A stretch of 64,000 nt of DNA, taken from assembly GCF_000165425.1 (NCBI RefSeq), contig NW_001798976.1, positions 2,590 to 66,589 on the forward strand, written 5' to 3'. Position 1 is the first letter of the stretch. The number at the start of each line of letters is the position of its first letter. The DNA comes from Paramecium tetraurelia. Lineage: Eukaryota; Ciliophora; Oligohymenophorea; Peniculida; Parameciidae. Below, piece by piece: positions 1-12,388 of this stretch. The position numbers and the translations under genes are program-made. The notes beneath the pieces were generated by a model. The model was not told the origin of the DNA and did not search any database. It worked only from the letters and a program-made list of their open reading frames with translations.

Positions 1-288
1 TGCAGAAAGGCAGATCTCTTGTTTTCTTATTGTAGTGGTACTCAAATAAATAATGAATTTATGATAATATCAAATGTATACAAAATATTTTGGTTTAAAA
101 TGTCATGAATAATTGTAATCTCAGAATTCTGTTAGAACATTAGAGCTTCAAGTCTTTCCAAGATATTAGCTTACTCTATGTTAAGAATTAAGGTTTTTTA
201 ACAAATCTAAAAAATTCGCTGTTTAGTTGTATTCCATTAATGATATTATGCAAATCTTTAGCTTTTATCTTTCATTAATATTTATTTA
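1..288. other. Left edge, unresolved
   Basis: Forward frame 1 is open from base 1 to a TGA at 106-108 (last residues WFKMS). It could be the 3' end of a gene lying to the left, but 36 open codons carry little weight when only TGA stops. Bases 109-288 are A+T-rich leader in front of the gene starting at 289. I see no RNA gene or repeat here. Confidence 0.3.
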
Positions 289-3200
289 ATGTTTATTGAG
301 TTCCTCCTTATTCAATTATTTAGATTAAATGTTGAAGCCTATTATCTTTAGAATTTTGCTTCTCCATCAAGCTCTAATGACGAAGGTAAATATAAAGTCA
401 TTATTTAGGGTGGTTAATCAAAAATCCTTATAATGGAGCTTCTGTCCATACATATGATTGTGGAGGAAACACAATTCTTGGAGGATATTAGATATTTGGA
501 TGCTACTTATCTACGAAAACATCATTAATGAAATATTTCCGCCTGCCACCTCATTACAAAGTTCGTGTTGATATCACCTTCTGGAAGTTTAATATTAAAA
601 TATCTTAAGAATTGATGATTGGCAAGCAAACGTACAAAAATTTTACATAATTATTGATTAATGGACTCAGACTTGGCAATTTGCAAATAATGCAGGATCA
701 GATTAATGCGGGGGCAGTGGTACAGACTTTAGCGCTCTGTAATATAATGATTTTTCTTTACATACTTTGAATTCAATAATTGTTGAGTTTTACTCAGACT
801 GTGATAGCACTGTATTTTTTATTTTTAACACCTTAAGAACTTTTGGGGGTTAACTAATTTCTAAATAACTTTAAATGAATGCTACTTAGGATGTCTATTT
901 TGTTTTGATTCAACAGTTGATTGCATCATGTGGAAATTGTGGCAATCATTCTTTTAACTATAATATCTTGATGATGGTTTAGAGGGATGGAATAAAAATA
1001 AATTTCCATCATTTTCTGACACTATAAATGATAGTAAATTTTGTAACCTATTATAGTTTAATTGAAGATGCTTATCTTGCATTAAACGGATTCTGCAATA
1101 ACTTATCTCACCCTTCCAGATCACTCTTCTTTGATTATTCAATTTAGAGTTGAGTATTATACAGCCTTGCCAATAATTGTAAGAGTTTTCATAGATGATG
1201 TATACCAATATGGGCTCATGAATTATAAAAAAGAGGTTGATTTTAGGACAACGACAATTTAGAATTCAAAAAATGCAATTAAATTAGAAATATACTGTGA
1301 GGATGGCACAGTAGGTATCCGTGAGGTATAAATAATTCTTCGTGGACCAATAAATTTAATCTCATGTCTCGATGACAATTTAGTCCCTTTTGATGGTTGC
1401 TTTTCTAAAATAAGTATCTTGTTTAGAAGGTTGTGTATTTTGTGTCAAAGGAGAATGTTTGATGTGTGATACTAGATGGGATTATGATTCTGTAAACTAA
1501 ACTTGTGAATCTTTATGTGGAGATAAATATATCACAACGAATGAATAATGTGATGATGGAAATGACATCCCATTTGATGGTTGTCATTAATGCAACTTTT
1601 CATGTCCTTTAAACTGTTAAAATTGTATCTTTGGTAAATGTCAGACTTGCAATTCTGGTTATTATTATTCTAATGGAATCTGTAACAGTAATTATGATAA
1701 TTTGCTGACTTTATCGATATCTCAAGTTGACTAAAATTAATAACCAAATTATTTAGTCGAAATTGATGTTGCAGTATGTGGAGATGGGAAAGTCTAATAG
1801 GATGAAGAATGTGATGATGGTAATAACTTTTCTAATGATGGATGCTATAATTGTTATTTTTAATGCATTTCAAGTTGTTAGAAATGCATTTTTAATAAAT
1901 GCTTATAATGTAGTCCAACATATGAATTAATAAACGGAAAATGCTATGAAAAGCAAACATAATTCAGATCAGTAAGTTGTAACAGATTAGATTCACTAGC
2001 TAGTGATAATTTAATATAAGAATTAAGCTAATTTACATGTTGTGACACTGCTGATACCTAATACTATAATATTTGTGACCTTGAAAGATCAAGAATCAAA
2101 TATAATGATCAAATAATTGATCTTAGATGCCCCTTTAATTGTGAAATCTGTTAACTAGGGTAATGTAAACAATGTTTGGCTAACTATTTCCTATTAAAAA
2201 ACTAATGCATCTCTTAAATTACCAAAGGAGTACTAGTAGAAGATGGAATTCATATAGGCCAAACCGAAATCGGATGCTACAAATGCAAAGATAGTTGTCA
2301 GGTTTAATGTCTTTAATGTATTGATTCCTATTGCTTGCTTTGTATTGATGGCTGGTCACTTGTGAATGGTATATGCAAATACATTTGTGGAGATAATTAA
2401 ATAGCTATTTGGTCTGTAGAATAATGCGATACAAATTTAGATTATTGTATGGACTGTTAGTTCGTCTGTTCTGAAAACTGTTCATATTGTATTAATTTTT
2501 AAGATTGTTTGGTTTGTACATTACCTTACATTTTGGTTAATTAAGAATGTTAATTACCTTGTATAACAGGATGTAAGTAATGTAGTAATGGCATTTGTTA
2601 TGATAACTGTCCAAATGGAGAGTTAAATATTGATGGCATTTGCTATTCAATTTGTGGCGATGGGATTGTATAATAAAAAGAGTAATGTGATGATGGGAAT
2701 GACATATAATTTGACGGTTGTTTCAAATGCCAATATTCATGTTCTCGATATTGTGAAAATTGTTTTGAAGGAGTTTGTTATTAGTGTTAGCAATTCTTTA
2801 AACTGATACAAAATGAGTGTTATGATGACTGTGGCAGTGGAATAAAATCTTACGATGAATAATGTGACGATGGCAATCTTATTAATGTGGATGGGTGTTC
2901 TTCTAATTGTCAGATTGAAATTGATTATAAGTGTTAGGAGTAAGCTTATAGTTATTCTGATTGTCAATATGCTGAATCTCCTTATATGTTTGTCAAATTC
3001 TTAAACCAAACATACGATAAATATTTTTTTGAGATATCATTCTCATAAGCAATCTTTTTTAAGGATAATTATGATTTGGAATCTCTTTTTGAGTTTAGCA
3101 TTGATGAAATAAGCGATGAGGATTATTAAATAAAGTTAGAGTCATACTTTGAACCTGTAATTAATAAAATTCTAAACTTTTAATTTCAGGTATAAATTGA

Positions 3201-4527
3201 ACTATTTGTATCTACTAATAGTAGTAGTCTCACTTTTTTTAATTTATTTCTGATAAATGAAGCATATAATTCAGATGAAATGGAAATACTCAATCCATCA
3301 GAGAAAGTATCACTTAAAAAATATTCTAAATTGAGTCAATCTGACATAGAAAAGACTAAATAGCTCACTTAATATTAAGAAGCTATGATTATGGCTTAAG
3401 GGATAGGTAGTGTAATTGTACTAATTTCTGGAAATTTTTAAATTTTTGTCGAAATTCTAGACAATTTACAGTATCAATCATATTTAAAGTACATTAACGT
3501 TATTTATCCCGAAAATCTCTACCTTTTTTTTGAAGCCACTAATTTAATAAGTATTGTTCCAATTTTAGATTATTTATAATTTAATGGATTCTATTAAAGA
3601 TTTCTATTTTACGAATTTATTGAGTCTTATGCTAAATTATAGTTTTACAATTTAAATGCTCATTTAATTACTAATCTGCAATTCTTTTTCATCTAAGTAA
3701 TATCTACCTTTATATTTGTTATGATTCTGAGATTAATTTCAAAACTCACCTTTAGAATAGTCTACAGAATATAATCCTAACATTATCTAATTTTTAGGCT
3801 TAGAAGTTTATAATCAAAATTGCTTATCTAAATATTCAATTGGATTTTTAATTTTTTTCATTACATTTTGACTTTTCTGGCAGAATTTTACTAAAATGGT
3901 GTATTAGATGTTTTGCTTGCAAACGCTTGGGATTTGCTATTTAAAATATTTTTAAGTTTAACATCCTCCTCAAAATAAGATATTATTTCTCGAATATAGA
4001 ACATCATTTCTTATTTGGTCTTGGCAGCCTCAGGAGGCTTTATCACATCCTCATTAAAGCCTGTTTTTTCAAGAAAGAATTAGATGCTAATTAATAGATA
4101 TCGGGCAGTTTATTTACTTAAATAATTTTTGTTTTGTTATTTCTTGATATGTTTTCAAAATCATTAATTGATCTAAATATTGATGTTGACAACTACAAAT
4201 ATCATTTACTTAATTGTATTAATTTTCGCAAAACTTAACTTGTAGGCATTAGATAAATTGTAAATGATTATAATGGAAATTTCAATTATTACATTTACTT
4301 TTTCTACGATATTTTATTTGAAAGATTACAGTGATTTAATAAGTGAGTAAGATAAGATAGTGTTGGGTTTTGCTTAAATATATTTGTTGATTTCAGGCTT
4401 ATTAGGAATTTTCATTAAATAAGTCATTATGATGTATAAATAAATTAAAAAACGATGCTTTAAGATTAAATAGAGGAAAAAGATCTCCAAATAAGTTACA
4501 CACCTGATATTTGAGGTTGTTTCATGA
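289..4527 (+). CDS. Large cysteine-rich surface membrane protein with DUF4215-like repeats
   Basis: The start is ATG at 289, giving a hydrophobic leader (MFIEFLLIQLF) that looks like a signal peptide. Two related beta-rich extracellular modules follow. The first has the ciliate-type motif FWKIDDW, formed only after removing a 23-nt intron (587-609); another 23-nt intron lies at 386-408. The second begins YLDDGLEGW. Then comes a long cysteine-rich region with at least four 'CDDGN...DGC' units (about 1540, 1800, 2690 and 2860), typical of DUF4215/Myxococcus-type Cys-rich repeats, with many CxxC pairs. The last third is hydrophobic and contains several likely membrane helices before TGA at 4525-4527. 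The role is probably cell-surface or sensory; ligands are unknown. The junction near 850-950 between the two modules is not resolved: the best splice needs a 41-nt intron, longer than the others. About 1,350 residues. Confidence 0.75.
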
Positions 4528-5033
4528 CTCTAAATACTTTTTATATATAAATTTATATTAGATAAATTTACATAAAAATAAATTTAGTTTTAAAAAATCA
4601 TTTTCATTTGTAATAGATAATCATTTTCAATTTTATTTCATCTAATTTTTCAAAAAACCAAAATTAATTGCTCATTATGTATGCATTTTAATTAACTTAA
4701 TATGGTTTAAATTGATAGTTTTCATTTTCTCATGGGAGTAACAAATTGATCTGTCAATATTAATACTCAATTAAGTTCATAAATAAAAGATGATTTATTG
4801 AGAATTATGCTTTGATTTTCTGAATTACTAATCAAAATAACCTTGGATAATAAACTAAATTTAAAATCAACAATATACCAATTTCAGTCACAGTTATTTT
4901 TCTTATTTTGTTGCTTACAAAGATTAGAATTAAAATAAATGGAATTTCTTTCTATCATTCCCTATTTAATAGAAAAATTAGAGAGCAAAGTATTTACAAT
5001 TTTAAATATAATAGTATCAAATATTTAATGTTA
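4528..5033. other. Convergent intergenic region
   Basis: These 506 bases lie between two converging stop codons. The sequence is strongly A+T rich with T- and A-runs. I see no tRNA, no repeat array and no open frame with recognisable protein features on either strand. Confidence 0.6.
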
Positions 5034-6612
5034 TCAGTCAAAATACTTATACATTTTTATAGATTTTGAAAAATTGTCCCATGATACTAAGTAGGATCCA
5101 TTTTCATTTAGAGCAACCTGAGCGGAAGAATCATGAAATTGTAATTAAAACTCTGTAACAAAATCAGGATTATCTTATATTTTCATAAAATTTATTGATA
5201 TTCCATCTTTATTTATGAGTATTTATTTATCTTTAATATACCTTTGATTGAATTTCCTTGAACCCCAGTTCCCATAACTTTAAATTTTGAGTTCTCTTTA
5301 TCTAATAAACTCTTGGCCCTAATTCACAAATTTGTAATACCCTAAGGTTTTGAATGCTTCTTAAATTATAAATGAATCAATTCCAATAAAGCTTATTCCA
5401 GGTCCTAATTTACCTAAATGGAAATTGTAAAGTTTAATCCAATCAGTTTCTCTCTTGACCAATGCAACTATACATTTATTGTAATCTGAGATTATTAATT
5501 TATCCCCTATTTCATTGAGACTTACAGCACATATCCTGATGTTATTGGTATAAGAGAATACAGATTACAATTAGCTTTATTTTATGAAAAACGATACTTT
5601 CCAATCATCACATGAAATTATAGAATCTGAATTTTTGTTTGATTGTAAGTTATAAATTGGTGATCTGTGATCTCTTAATTTTTAAATGTATTTTCCATTA
5701 TTCATACCAACACTGCTTGATACTTATATTTATCCATTAAACATTGCAAATAAAAATAAATTACATTACTTCAAAGATTCTATGAAAGTGACTCTGGATT
5801 TAGTAATTTAAAATAGAGAGATAAATATTAATTCTTCTTTAATAAACAAGTAAGCCTTGAGAATTAATCCAAAACTAGCCAGAATCTTAGTTGAAGTATT
5901 ATCAAATGCTAAGAAATTACATTATTAGCTCTAAATTAATTGTGCATATTCTAAAACGTCATAAGTAAACTATTATTTCTATTGTAAACCTAAATTGAAT
6001 TCTTCTTACAGACATGATATCTTATTTTGCATATTTATCGATGTATTTTTTATTGAAATCAATATTTAATTGACATTATAATTATAACAATATGATAATA
6101 CTTATTATTTGCAACATCGATTTGATAATCTATTTACATATTCTTCTAATGATAAAATATATTGAAATTAGAGAATTTATTCATTAAATTGCATGTCTAA
6201 ATAGAATAACCAAAAATACCTTAACAATTATATGTGTACTAAACTTCTGTATACCCTGATTAACATATGCAAGCTTAGTTAATGTCTAGAACTCTATGAG
6301 TAAGATCCTCGTTCCCACAACTTTTGCACTTAGATGGATCATGAAGATCGCAATTCACACAATTTGAAGGGCATTCTAATTTCAGCTCAACAAATTACAA
6401 AAGCACTCCTACCCTCCAATACCCACAAAATTTTTTTGCATACATATACGTTGACTCCTTTTTCATCAATGCTCAAATTTCTTGTAGCAAGAAAACTTGA
6501 ACAAAATTCTTATGAAGAATCGCAAATTTGACAACTATGTTTGCCTAATTATTCAAAAAGACAATTTACATGATAATATAAGTTCAACGCTAACAAACAA
6601 AAGTACTAGCAT
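5034..6612 (-). CDS. Secreted cysteine-rich protein with C-terminal beta-propeller-like region
   Basis: On the minus strand, ATG at 6612-6610 begins a clear signal peptide (MLVLLFVSVELILSC). A cysteine-rich segment follows (CKHSCQIC, then ECFQCPSNCVNCD, CKSCGNEDL) and includes several short introns. A helical linker (EEYVNRLSNRCCKQQ) leads to a C-terminal part of about 300 residues with repeated WD-like strands, for example LRDHRSPIYNLQ, CAVSLNEIGDKLIISD and VALNENGSYLVSWDN. It ends at TGA 5036-5034. The order signal peptide, Cys-rich module, propeller suggests an extracellular or surface protein; the ligand is unknown. One junction needs a 41-nt intron and may be misread. It converges with the surface-protein gene ending at 4527. 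Confidence 0.65.
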
Positions 6613-6756
6613 TTAATTTGAAAATTAATAATTAATCTTAAAAGAAGTTAATTTGGTTATATCATGCTTGATTAATTTTAAAATAGATCCTGATGATTTC
6701 ACATATTGATGCTCGAATAATGTAATTATATATATATATATATTTAAAATGTCCAA

Positions 6757-9700
6757 TCAGGCAATAATTGAATCTTAAGATGGAAATTATGAAGGCAATA
6801 TTTAGCTAAATCGTATGTTCTTGTTTGATGATGTTGACATCTTTTTCAAGTGTAAGTTACTCCTTAATTGCATCATTCTTAATTTGTTCTTTATCCTCTT
6901 AAACTTATTGCTTTTCTCTATAATTGCTTGATTCATCCTATTGCGTCTTAATTTGAGATACTTGAGTATATAATTGAAAGGGAAAAACATGAATTTCTAT
7001 AGCTTATCTATGATATCCTTTTGCCATGAATGGATATTTTTATTTACAACGTCAATTATCTACTAAACATTATGATGACAATAAAAATAATCATAATTTT
7101 TTAGAACTTCAAAGTTATCTATAGTTTTTTGATTTAACTTCCAGAACAGAGGTTCAATTTGACTTAAGGCTTACCTGACTATAAGCTCATCCTAATCTTG
7201 CTTTATTAATTTATTATAGAGAAGTATTATATTTTCATTTTGAGAATTCTGAAATTCTATTGCCAATTATTTGTCTTCTACTTCTTCATCTTAAATATGT
7301 CTCACAGTAAAAGTAGTCGTAGTACTCTTTTTAATTTATTTGTTTTATGGATGAAGAGTCATTTTCCTAATTATTCTTCCTTAATTTAATTATTATCTCA
7401 ATTCTCCTTTAAGATCAATGTCCGTTTCCCTAATTAAGTTTTTCTGAATTCTTATGCTGCTTAGTAAATCCGCACACGCCGCAGATTAAGGAGCAAGGCT
7501 AGCCTATTACATCTGGGGAGTTAATTTAATATTATCATTTGAAGGTGGAGGTTCAACAGAATTAGATTCGAATAGATCAGATTCATGGTTAAGATAAATT
7601 TTGAGTTATTAATTGATAATGAGTTAGTTGTCACTAGAAAACACCTTAGCAAACTCTGCCACTAATTCTTTTTCTGATAAGGCCAAAAATATATTTTTCT
7701 ATCTTCTTCTTGAAAATGGTGCTCTCTATTAATTGGTTGAATGTTAATAACGTTTTATTACTACTTCTCTGTTAGACTTTAATTAAATATAAGGACAATG
7801 AGTTAATGAGTGTTCAAATTGTTAACAAGCAGGACAATAGACACTTTTTGTTAAAACTATTGAATCTAAATTTAGAATTATTGAGTCTTTCAATTAACAA
7901 TATTTTTGAAAATCGTCTGGAAAGTCTTTCAGTGTTTATAAGAATTCTTATTTGGATAAAACTAGGAGACTAACATATCCAACAGCTTTGAAAAGTTCCA
8001 TTTCAGGATCTTCGATTATAAATTCTTTAACACAAAGAAATTCTCCTACAGTTATGATGGTATTCATTTTAGATCTCTATTTTGAATCTTTATGTTAATA
8101 CAACAGATGTCCTTATTCAATAAAACAAAGATGATGTTAACCATTAAAATCAATTTAAAATGTATTTTCTGGTGGAATAACTTTATGTTTAAAATATGTA
8201 TTTACTTTTCCTTTTGATGCTCTTGAACAGAGCATTTCTAAATTCATCACTAAAAAACTATTGCAATAAAATAGATTTCTCAATAAAGACTTTATGAGCT
8301 TATTTATCTAATTCTTCTTTTAGTTCATCAGACAATTGATCCAATAATGCTTATTCTATTTCTAAATCCACCTCATCATCTTCTTTCCACCTATAAGGTT
8401 AAGTACTCCTTTATTCTATGAATAAAATGGCTATTAATACATAATGTTGCAAGGCAAAAGGGATAATTTCGTTTTTGTCGGATATAGCTGTATTAAGATA
8501 ACAGCGTCTGCATCTTCTAATTTCTTTCAACTTAATTTTGAGTTGATGTCTATTCATAATGCCTCCAATAACACAGTTCACACTATACGAAAACCAGTAA
8601 ACATGCTCCAAGATATGATATATAGATTGTGATGAATTTTCTCAGTTGGGTTCTTAGGTACATTAATCTCCATAGCCAAATAGTCAACATTGTTACAATT
8701 GCAAAATATAAGGCTTCCAAATATTATAATTGCCAAGATTTATTAGTTAAATCCTTAAAATCAATCCAGGAATCCTCTATTTGCAAACTTGAGATCCAAA
8801 ACCAAACACAACTGAACAGATGCAAAATATAAAACAGTGTTGCTACAAACTTCAGTAAACCTAATATTCCTCTTTAAGGTCTAGTAAAATATGAGAGTTA
8901 TTCACTTTTTGAAAGTATCTCATAAACATAAGAATATTATGTTAATGTAACTAATGTGAATAGGTTATAGTACTAATCTTATGGTTCAATAGATAAAAAT
9001 ACTATCATTATTATTATTGATAAAAAATCAATAAGCATTGACTTTTTTGCCTAATATACAATAAGTCTCCATCTATCTCGTATAGCTTATCCATTTTAAT
9101 ATTATTAAGTATTTATCCTAATCAAGAAATCCATTATAAGAATTATTATTATGATTATAGTCAGTGGAATATTGCTCTCAAACATTATTTGAGTTTTGAA
9201 TGCTACTTCCAAAGGTATTAAAACCACTAATATAATCCGAAATAGCGACTGCAAACAAATCCCAATACATTTTGAATACTGATTCTGATGATATTAAAGG
9301 TATTTTATCAATAAAATTTTATAATATTTTGATTGCCTGCTTTTTCATATTTTAGTAGTATTGCTTCATTGTTTCCATTCTTGTCTCTTCGATGGACGAT
9401 TGCATCTTCAATAACTTCTTCATTGCTTTTAAAGTAAACCCTGCTCTTTGAATCGACTTTGTATATTGCAACACTACATTACTATAATAAAACTCCATAT
9501 TTACATGTCTGCAGCTTTATCTCCAATCAAATTCAAATGAGTAAAATTCAATGTCTCAATTATTCTTCTCTTTATTTACAGTTTCTCCAAAAATCGCTTT
9601 ATCAAAAAGAAAGCCATCATGCTTGAACCAGTTGAATGCTATTTATTTGTAGGAGTATTTATCAATGTTCTATTCGTCTCTGGAGTATTCTACTGGATGC

Positions 9701-9923
9701 TTTTTAAAGTAATGTTTTCCATCTTCTGACCATTTAAATCATTAAACGCTTCAATACTCTTGATACTCTAAGTTTAGCTATATAAATTTGGACAGTTAAT
9801 CGATGTTTCTCTCTTTGTTGTGCGCAAGCAAAACCCTAAATATTATTACTCAAAATCTTCATGTTATTCAGCTTAAAGCTCTTAATCTAGATCCAAATTG
9901 AATCCGGGAGATTCGAAATGCAT
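6757..9923 (-). CDS. Cyclic-nucleotide-binding-type K+ channel (EAG/CNG superfamily), pore region frame-disrupted
   Basis: The minus-strand ATG at 9923 starts a hydrophilic N-terminus with the ciliate channel motif IKRFLEKLQIKRRI followed by LIGDKAADM. S1 (FKMYWDLF...), S2/S3 (MDFLIRINTQ, SMLIDFLSIIIMIVFL), S5 (LLKFVATLFYILHLFSCVWF), a pore helix (YFAIVTMLTI), the selectivity filter GYGD, S6 (VNCVIGGIMNR) and a C-linker with CNBD (LSDELKEEL; FIEQGHLLY; VGEFLC) are all present. Bringing them into one frame requires removing a single extra base at about four or five places, near 9217 and within roughly 8570-8690. No 20-35-nt GT...AG intron fixes these. From the C-linker to TGA 6759-6757 more than 500 codons are intact, so the tail is under coding constraint. 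It may be a recent pseudogene or an error-prone stretch of the assembly. The role would be a plasma or ciliary membrane K+ channel. Confidence 0.7.
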
Positions 9924-10923
9924 TATTATTATTTATTTTTAATAAGGCTAACTCAAACCTAATTATAATTTTATTCACAGAATTAATATAAAATACAACA
10001 CAAAATTCAATAATTATTGATTCTAGTTTGCGATAATTTATTTTATATATATATTTGAATCATTCTTTCTGTAAATTGCGTAATCTTATATCTAATACAA
10101 ACTCATAATATTTTATATAAAATTATCGAAAATTATTATTATAATCATTACCATTTATTTTATTTGGAATAATATAATTAGATACACACTACTTTAATAA
10201 CAAAAAATTAAATAAAGTTTCATTTATACGTGTTGATACCAACTAAATTTTATTAAAGTTATTTTTCAGCTCAAATTGATATAATCTAAATATTTTGAAT
10301 AATTTAATTAGATTAGAATATTTAAATTTGTCTAATGTTAAATATTCTTTATTATGCCCAATCCTACTTTTATCATTTACTTTTATTTACTTCTTAGAAA
10401 TAATCAATTGTCATAGTTTGTATTCTAATTTTAGTGGTCAAAGTTTGACAGGATGTTTCAGATGAACAGTATTGCATTTAAGATTCAATTAAAGAAACTA
10501 AAAGAAAATATGACAATACAATAAATTGTAATTCTTCAATTTTTTAAAGTAAATGTTGTATTATTTATAATAAATGGTTTTAATACATCAAATAGATTGT
10601 AAATTAAAGGATAATCTAAAGATTTTGATAAAAGAAAAATGAAAATTCATTCAATCTTACTCTATCTTAAGAACAGAATGTTGATTAAATGATAACCTTT
10701 ATTTTGTTATTCAGGTCTTGTTGAAGCATGATTATTCTTCTTTAGATTCATTCTTAATTAATAATCCTGAATTTGTATTATATCTGAATATTTAACTTTA
10801 TTTATTATTGCTCTGTTTATATAGATATTCTCTTCAATACATATAAAATATTTGTGAAGTAAAATTAAGATAATTAAAATTATCAATTCATTTAGTATAA
10901 TTTTTTATAGAAAAATTAATCAA
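9924..10923. other. Long intergenic region
   Basis: About 1 kb of A+T-rich sequence separates the channel gene, which is divergent on the minus strand, from the first F-box/stalk copy. One forward frame, 10453-10692, is open for 79 codons from ATG to TGA. Because TGA alone stops, frames of that length are expected by chance, and it shows no recognisable domain. I see no tRNA or array. Confidence 0.5.
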
Positions 10924-11751
10924 ATGTTACAAACACTTCAAACTGAATTAAATAATATGCAGACCAAAAGTAAATAATAAGATCAGAGAGTAGAGAATTT
11001 GTATATTAGTTTTTAAGAAATCTATTAAATCAAAAATAATTTAAATAACCCATGTTCAACGAAGCATAATATGCTATATTAGGTAAGACCAGAAGTTTTC
11101 AATTAAATATTAATATTTTTAGATATTAAACAAATTTTACAATTTAGATTGGTAAGCAGAAGAGCCAAAGAAACTGTAAAATTACTGCTTCCGAAATAAA
11201 TAAATAATTTATAGTAATTAATAGATGAATAATAAAATGACATACAAATTAAGATATAAAGTGCATAGCAGGCAGGCAACGATCAAGATTAGCGATAAGG
11301 TTTGCAAGCAGCTTTGGATGGGATATCCTTACTTTCTAGAGCACATTTTGTTGAGTTAAGATGCTAAGCTAAACCTCATGAATTAATTGAGAAGATCATA
11401 AATCTAGTTTGCTTGGCTTTAGATCCAGCATTCAAAGTAGCAAAAGATAATTGGAAGGAATGCATAAAATATTTAGGTCAATAAAGTTTTATAGAACTAA
11501 TTTTAAATTTCAATATTAGTAGCTTAAATAATAAACAGTTATAACAACTAGAATAGGTTAATAATATTACAGAACAATAAGTAGCTTCAAAGTCATTAGT
11601 TGCTAGTTCTTTACTAATTTTTTTGAAAGCTGTTGTTGAATTAAGGTAATCTAAGCTTTACATGACATAAAATGAGATAAAAGAATTAGAGAGCAAAATA
11701 AAAAAAGAGCAAAAATTAATTGACAAGATAGAAAAGATACATAATTAATGA
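10924..11751 (+). CDS. F-box-like / dynein-stalk-like protein, copy 1
   Basis: This is an uninterrupted 275-codon frame, ATG 10924 to TGA 11749-11751, with no intron. Residues ~1-45 are a helical leader (MLQTLQTELNN). Residues ~53-95 fit an F-box: VRPEVFNQILIFLDIKQIL then FRLVSRRAKETV. From ~105 a coiled coil leads into a segment matching the microtubule-binding stalk of dynein heavy chains: LQAALDGI, VELRCQAKPHELIEKI, DNWKECIKYLGQQSFIELIL, then a return coiled coil (LYMTQNEIKELESKIKKEQ). Dynein stalks show the same order: CC1, S-x-x-K-P-P, W..AKK.LGD..F...L, CC2. No AAA+ motor is attached. An SCF-type adaptor that binds microtubules is a possible role, but this is inference. Its stalk differs from copies 2 and 3 (RCQAKP rather than KSFARP). 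Confidence 0.75.
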
Positions 11752-12388
11752 GAATTAGTTGATTAAAAATATGACAAAATTATTTTACTTGGCATTCTTA
11801 TTTTTGTTATAAAAAAATTATTTCTAACTCCTTCTAATTTAGTCATTCCCTAAATGTAAATACATTTTAACCAAATAGTTTTAATATTTTCTTATAATAA
11901 AACGAATGATGTATAAATATTTAAATTATACGAATAGTAATAACTGAATAATACAATTTAATAAGTATAAATAGTATTAACTCAATAAAAAAACAAATTA
12001 TGTTTAGTTATTCAAAATAAAATTATCGTGTAAACTGAATAAGACACATTTATTCAAAAAATATGAATAGTCTTAATACAATAATAAAACTATTTTCAAA
12101 TTATATTTATATAAATGATAAGTTAAATTGAATTGTAAAACTAAGTTTGTATATTTATTCAAATTATTTATCTTAGGATAAATATTATTAATAATTCAAA
12201 TCTATAACTAAGTTCTATATATATTCAAATTATTTATTTTAGGATATTCAATGAGCCTGATAATTTTTTTTAATATTATATTTTTCATTTTCATTTTCAT
12301 TTGACTTATGATTTCATTATATTTATTTATATTTTAAAGTCATTATTATTAATTCAATTATTATAATTTTAATTGAAAAATTAATCAA
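11752..12388. other. Spacer between tandem copies, with short direct repeats
   Basis: 637 bases of A+T-rich sequence between the first two F-box/stalk genes. It holds an imperfect direct repeat of the type ATTCAAATTATTTAT-TTAGGAT near 12157-12181 and 12222-12245, and many 'ATTAA/GAATAG' short words around 11930-12070. The last 30 bases before the second ATG (GAAAAATTAATCAA) match the leader of copy 1, so the duplicated unit includes part of the 5' flank. I see no additional gene. Confidence 0.5.

Noticed and set aside
6334-6531. Forward frame beginning MDHEDRN
   Set aside because: The minus strand encodes the cysteine-rich module of the secreted propeller protein with flanking introns; the forward frame has no recognisable features.
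6727-6744. TA-repeat tracts (also near 10030, 26275 and 31660) as telomere or satellite
   Set aside because: They are short simple repeats expected in A+T-rich spacers; no G-rich Paramecium-type telomere repeat occurs anywhere, so the window is internal to a chromosome.
10453-10692. 79-codon forward frame upstream of F-box/stalk copy 1
   Set aside because: With TGA as the sole stop such frames are common by chance, and it has no domain or paralogue in the window.
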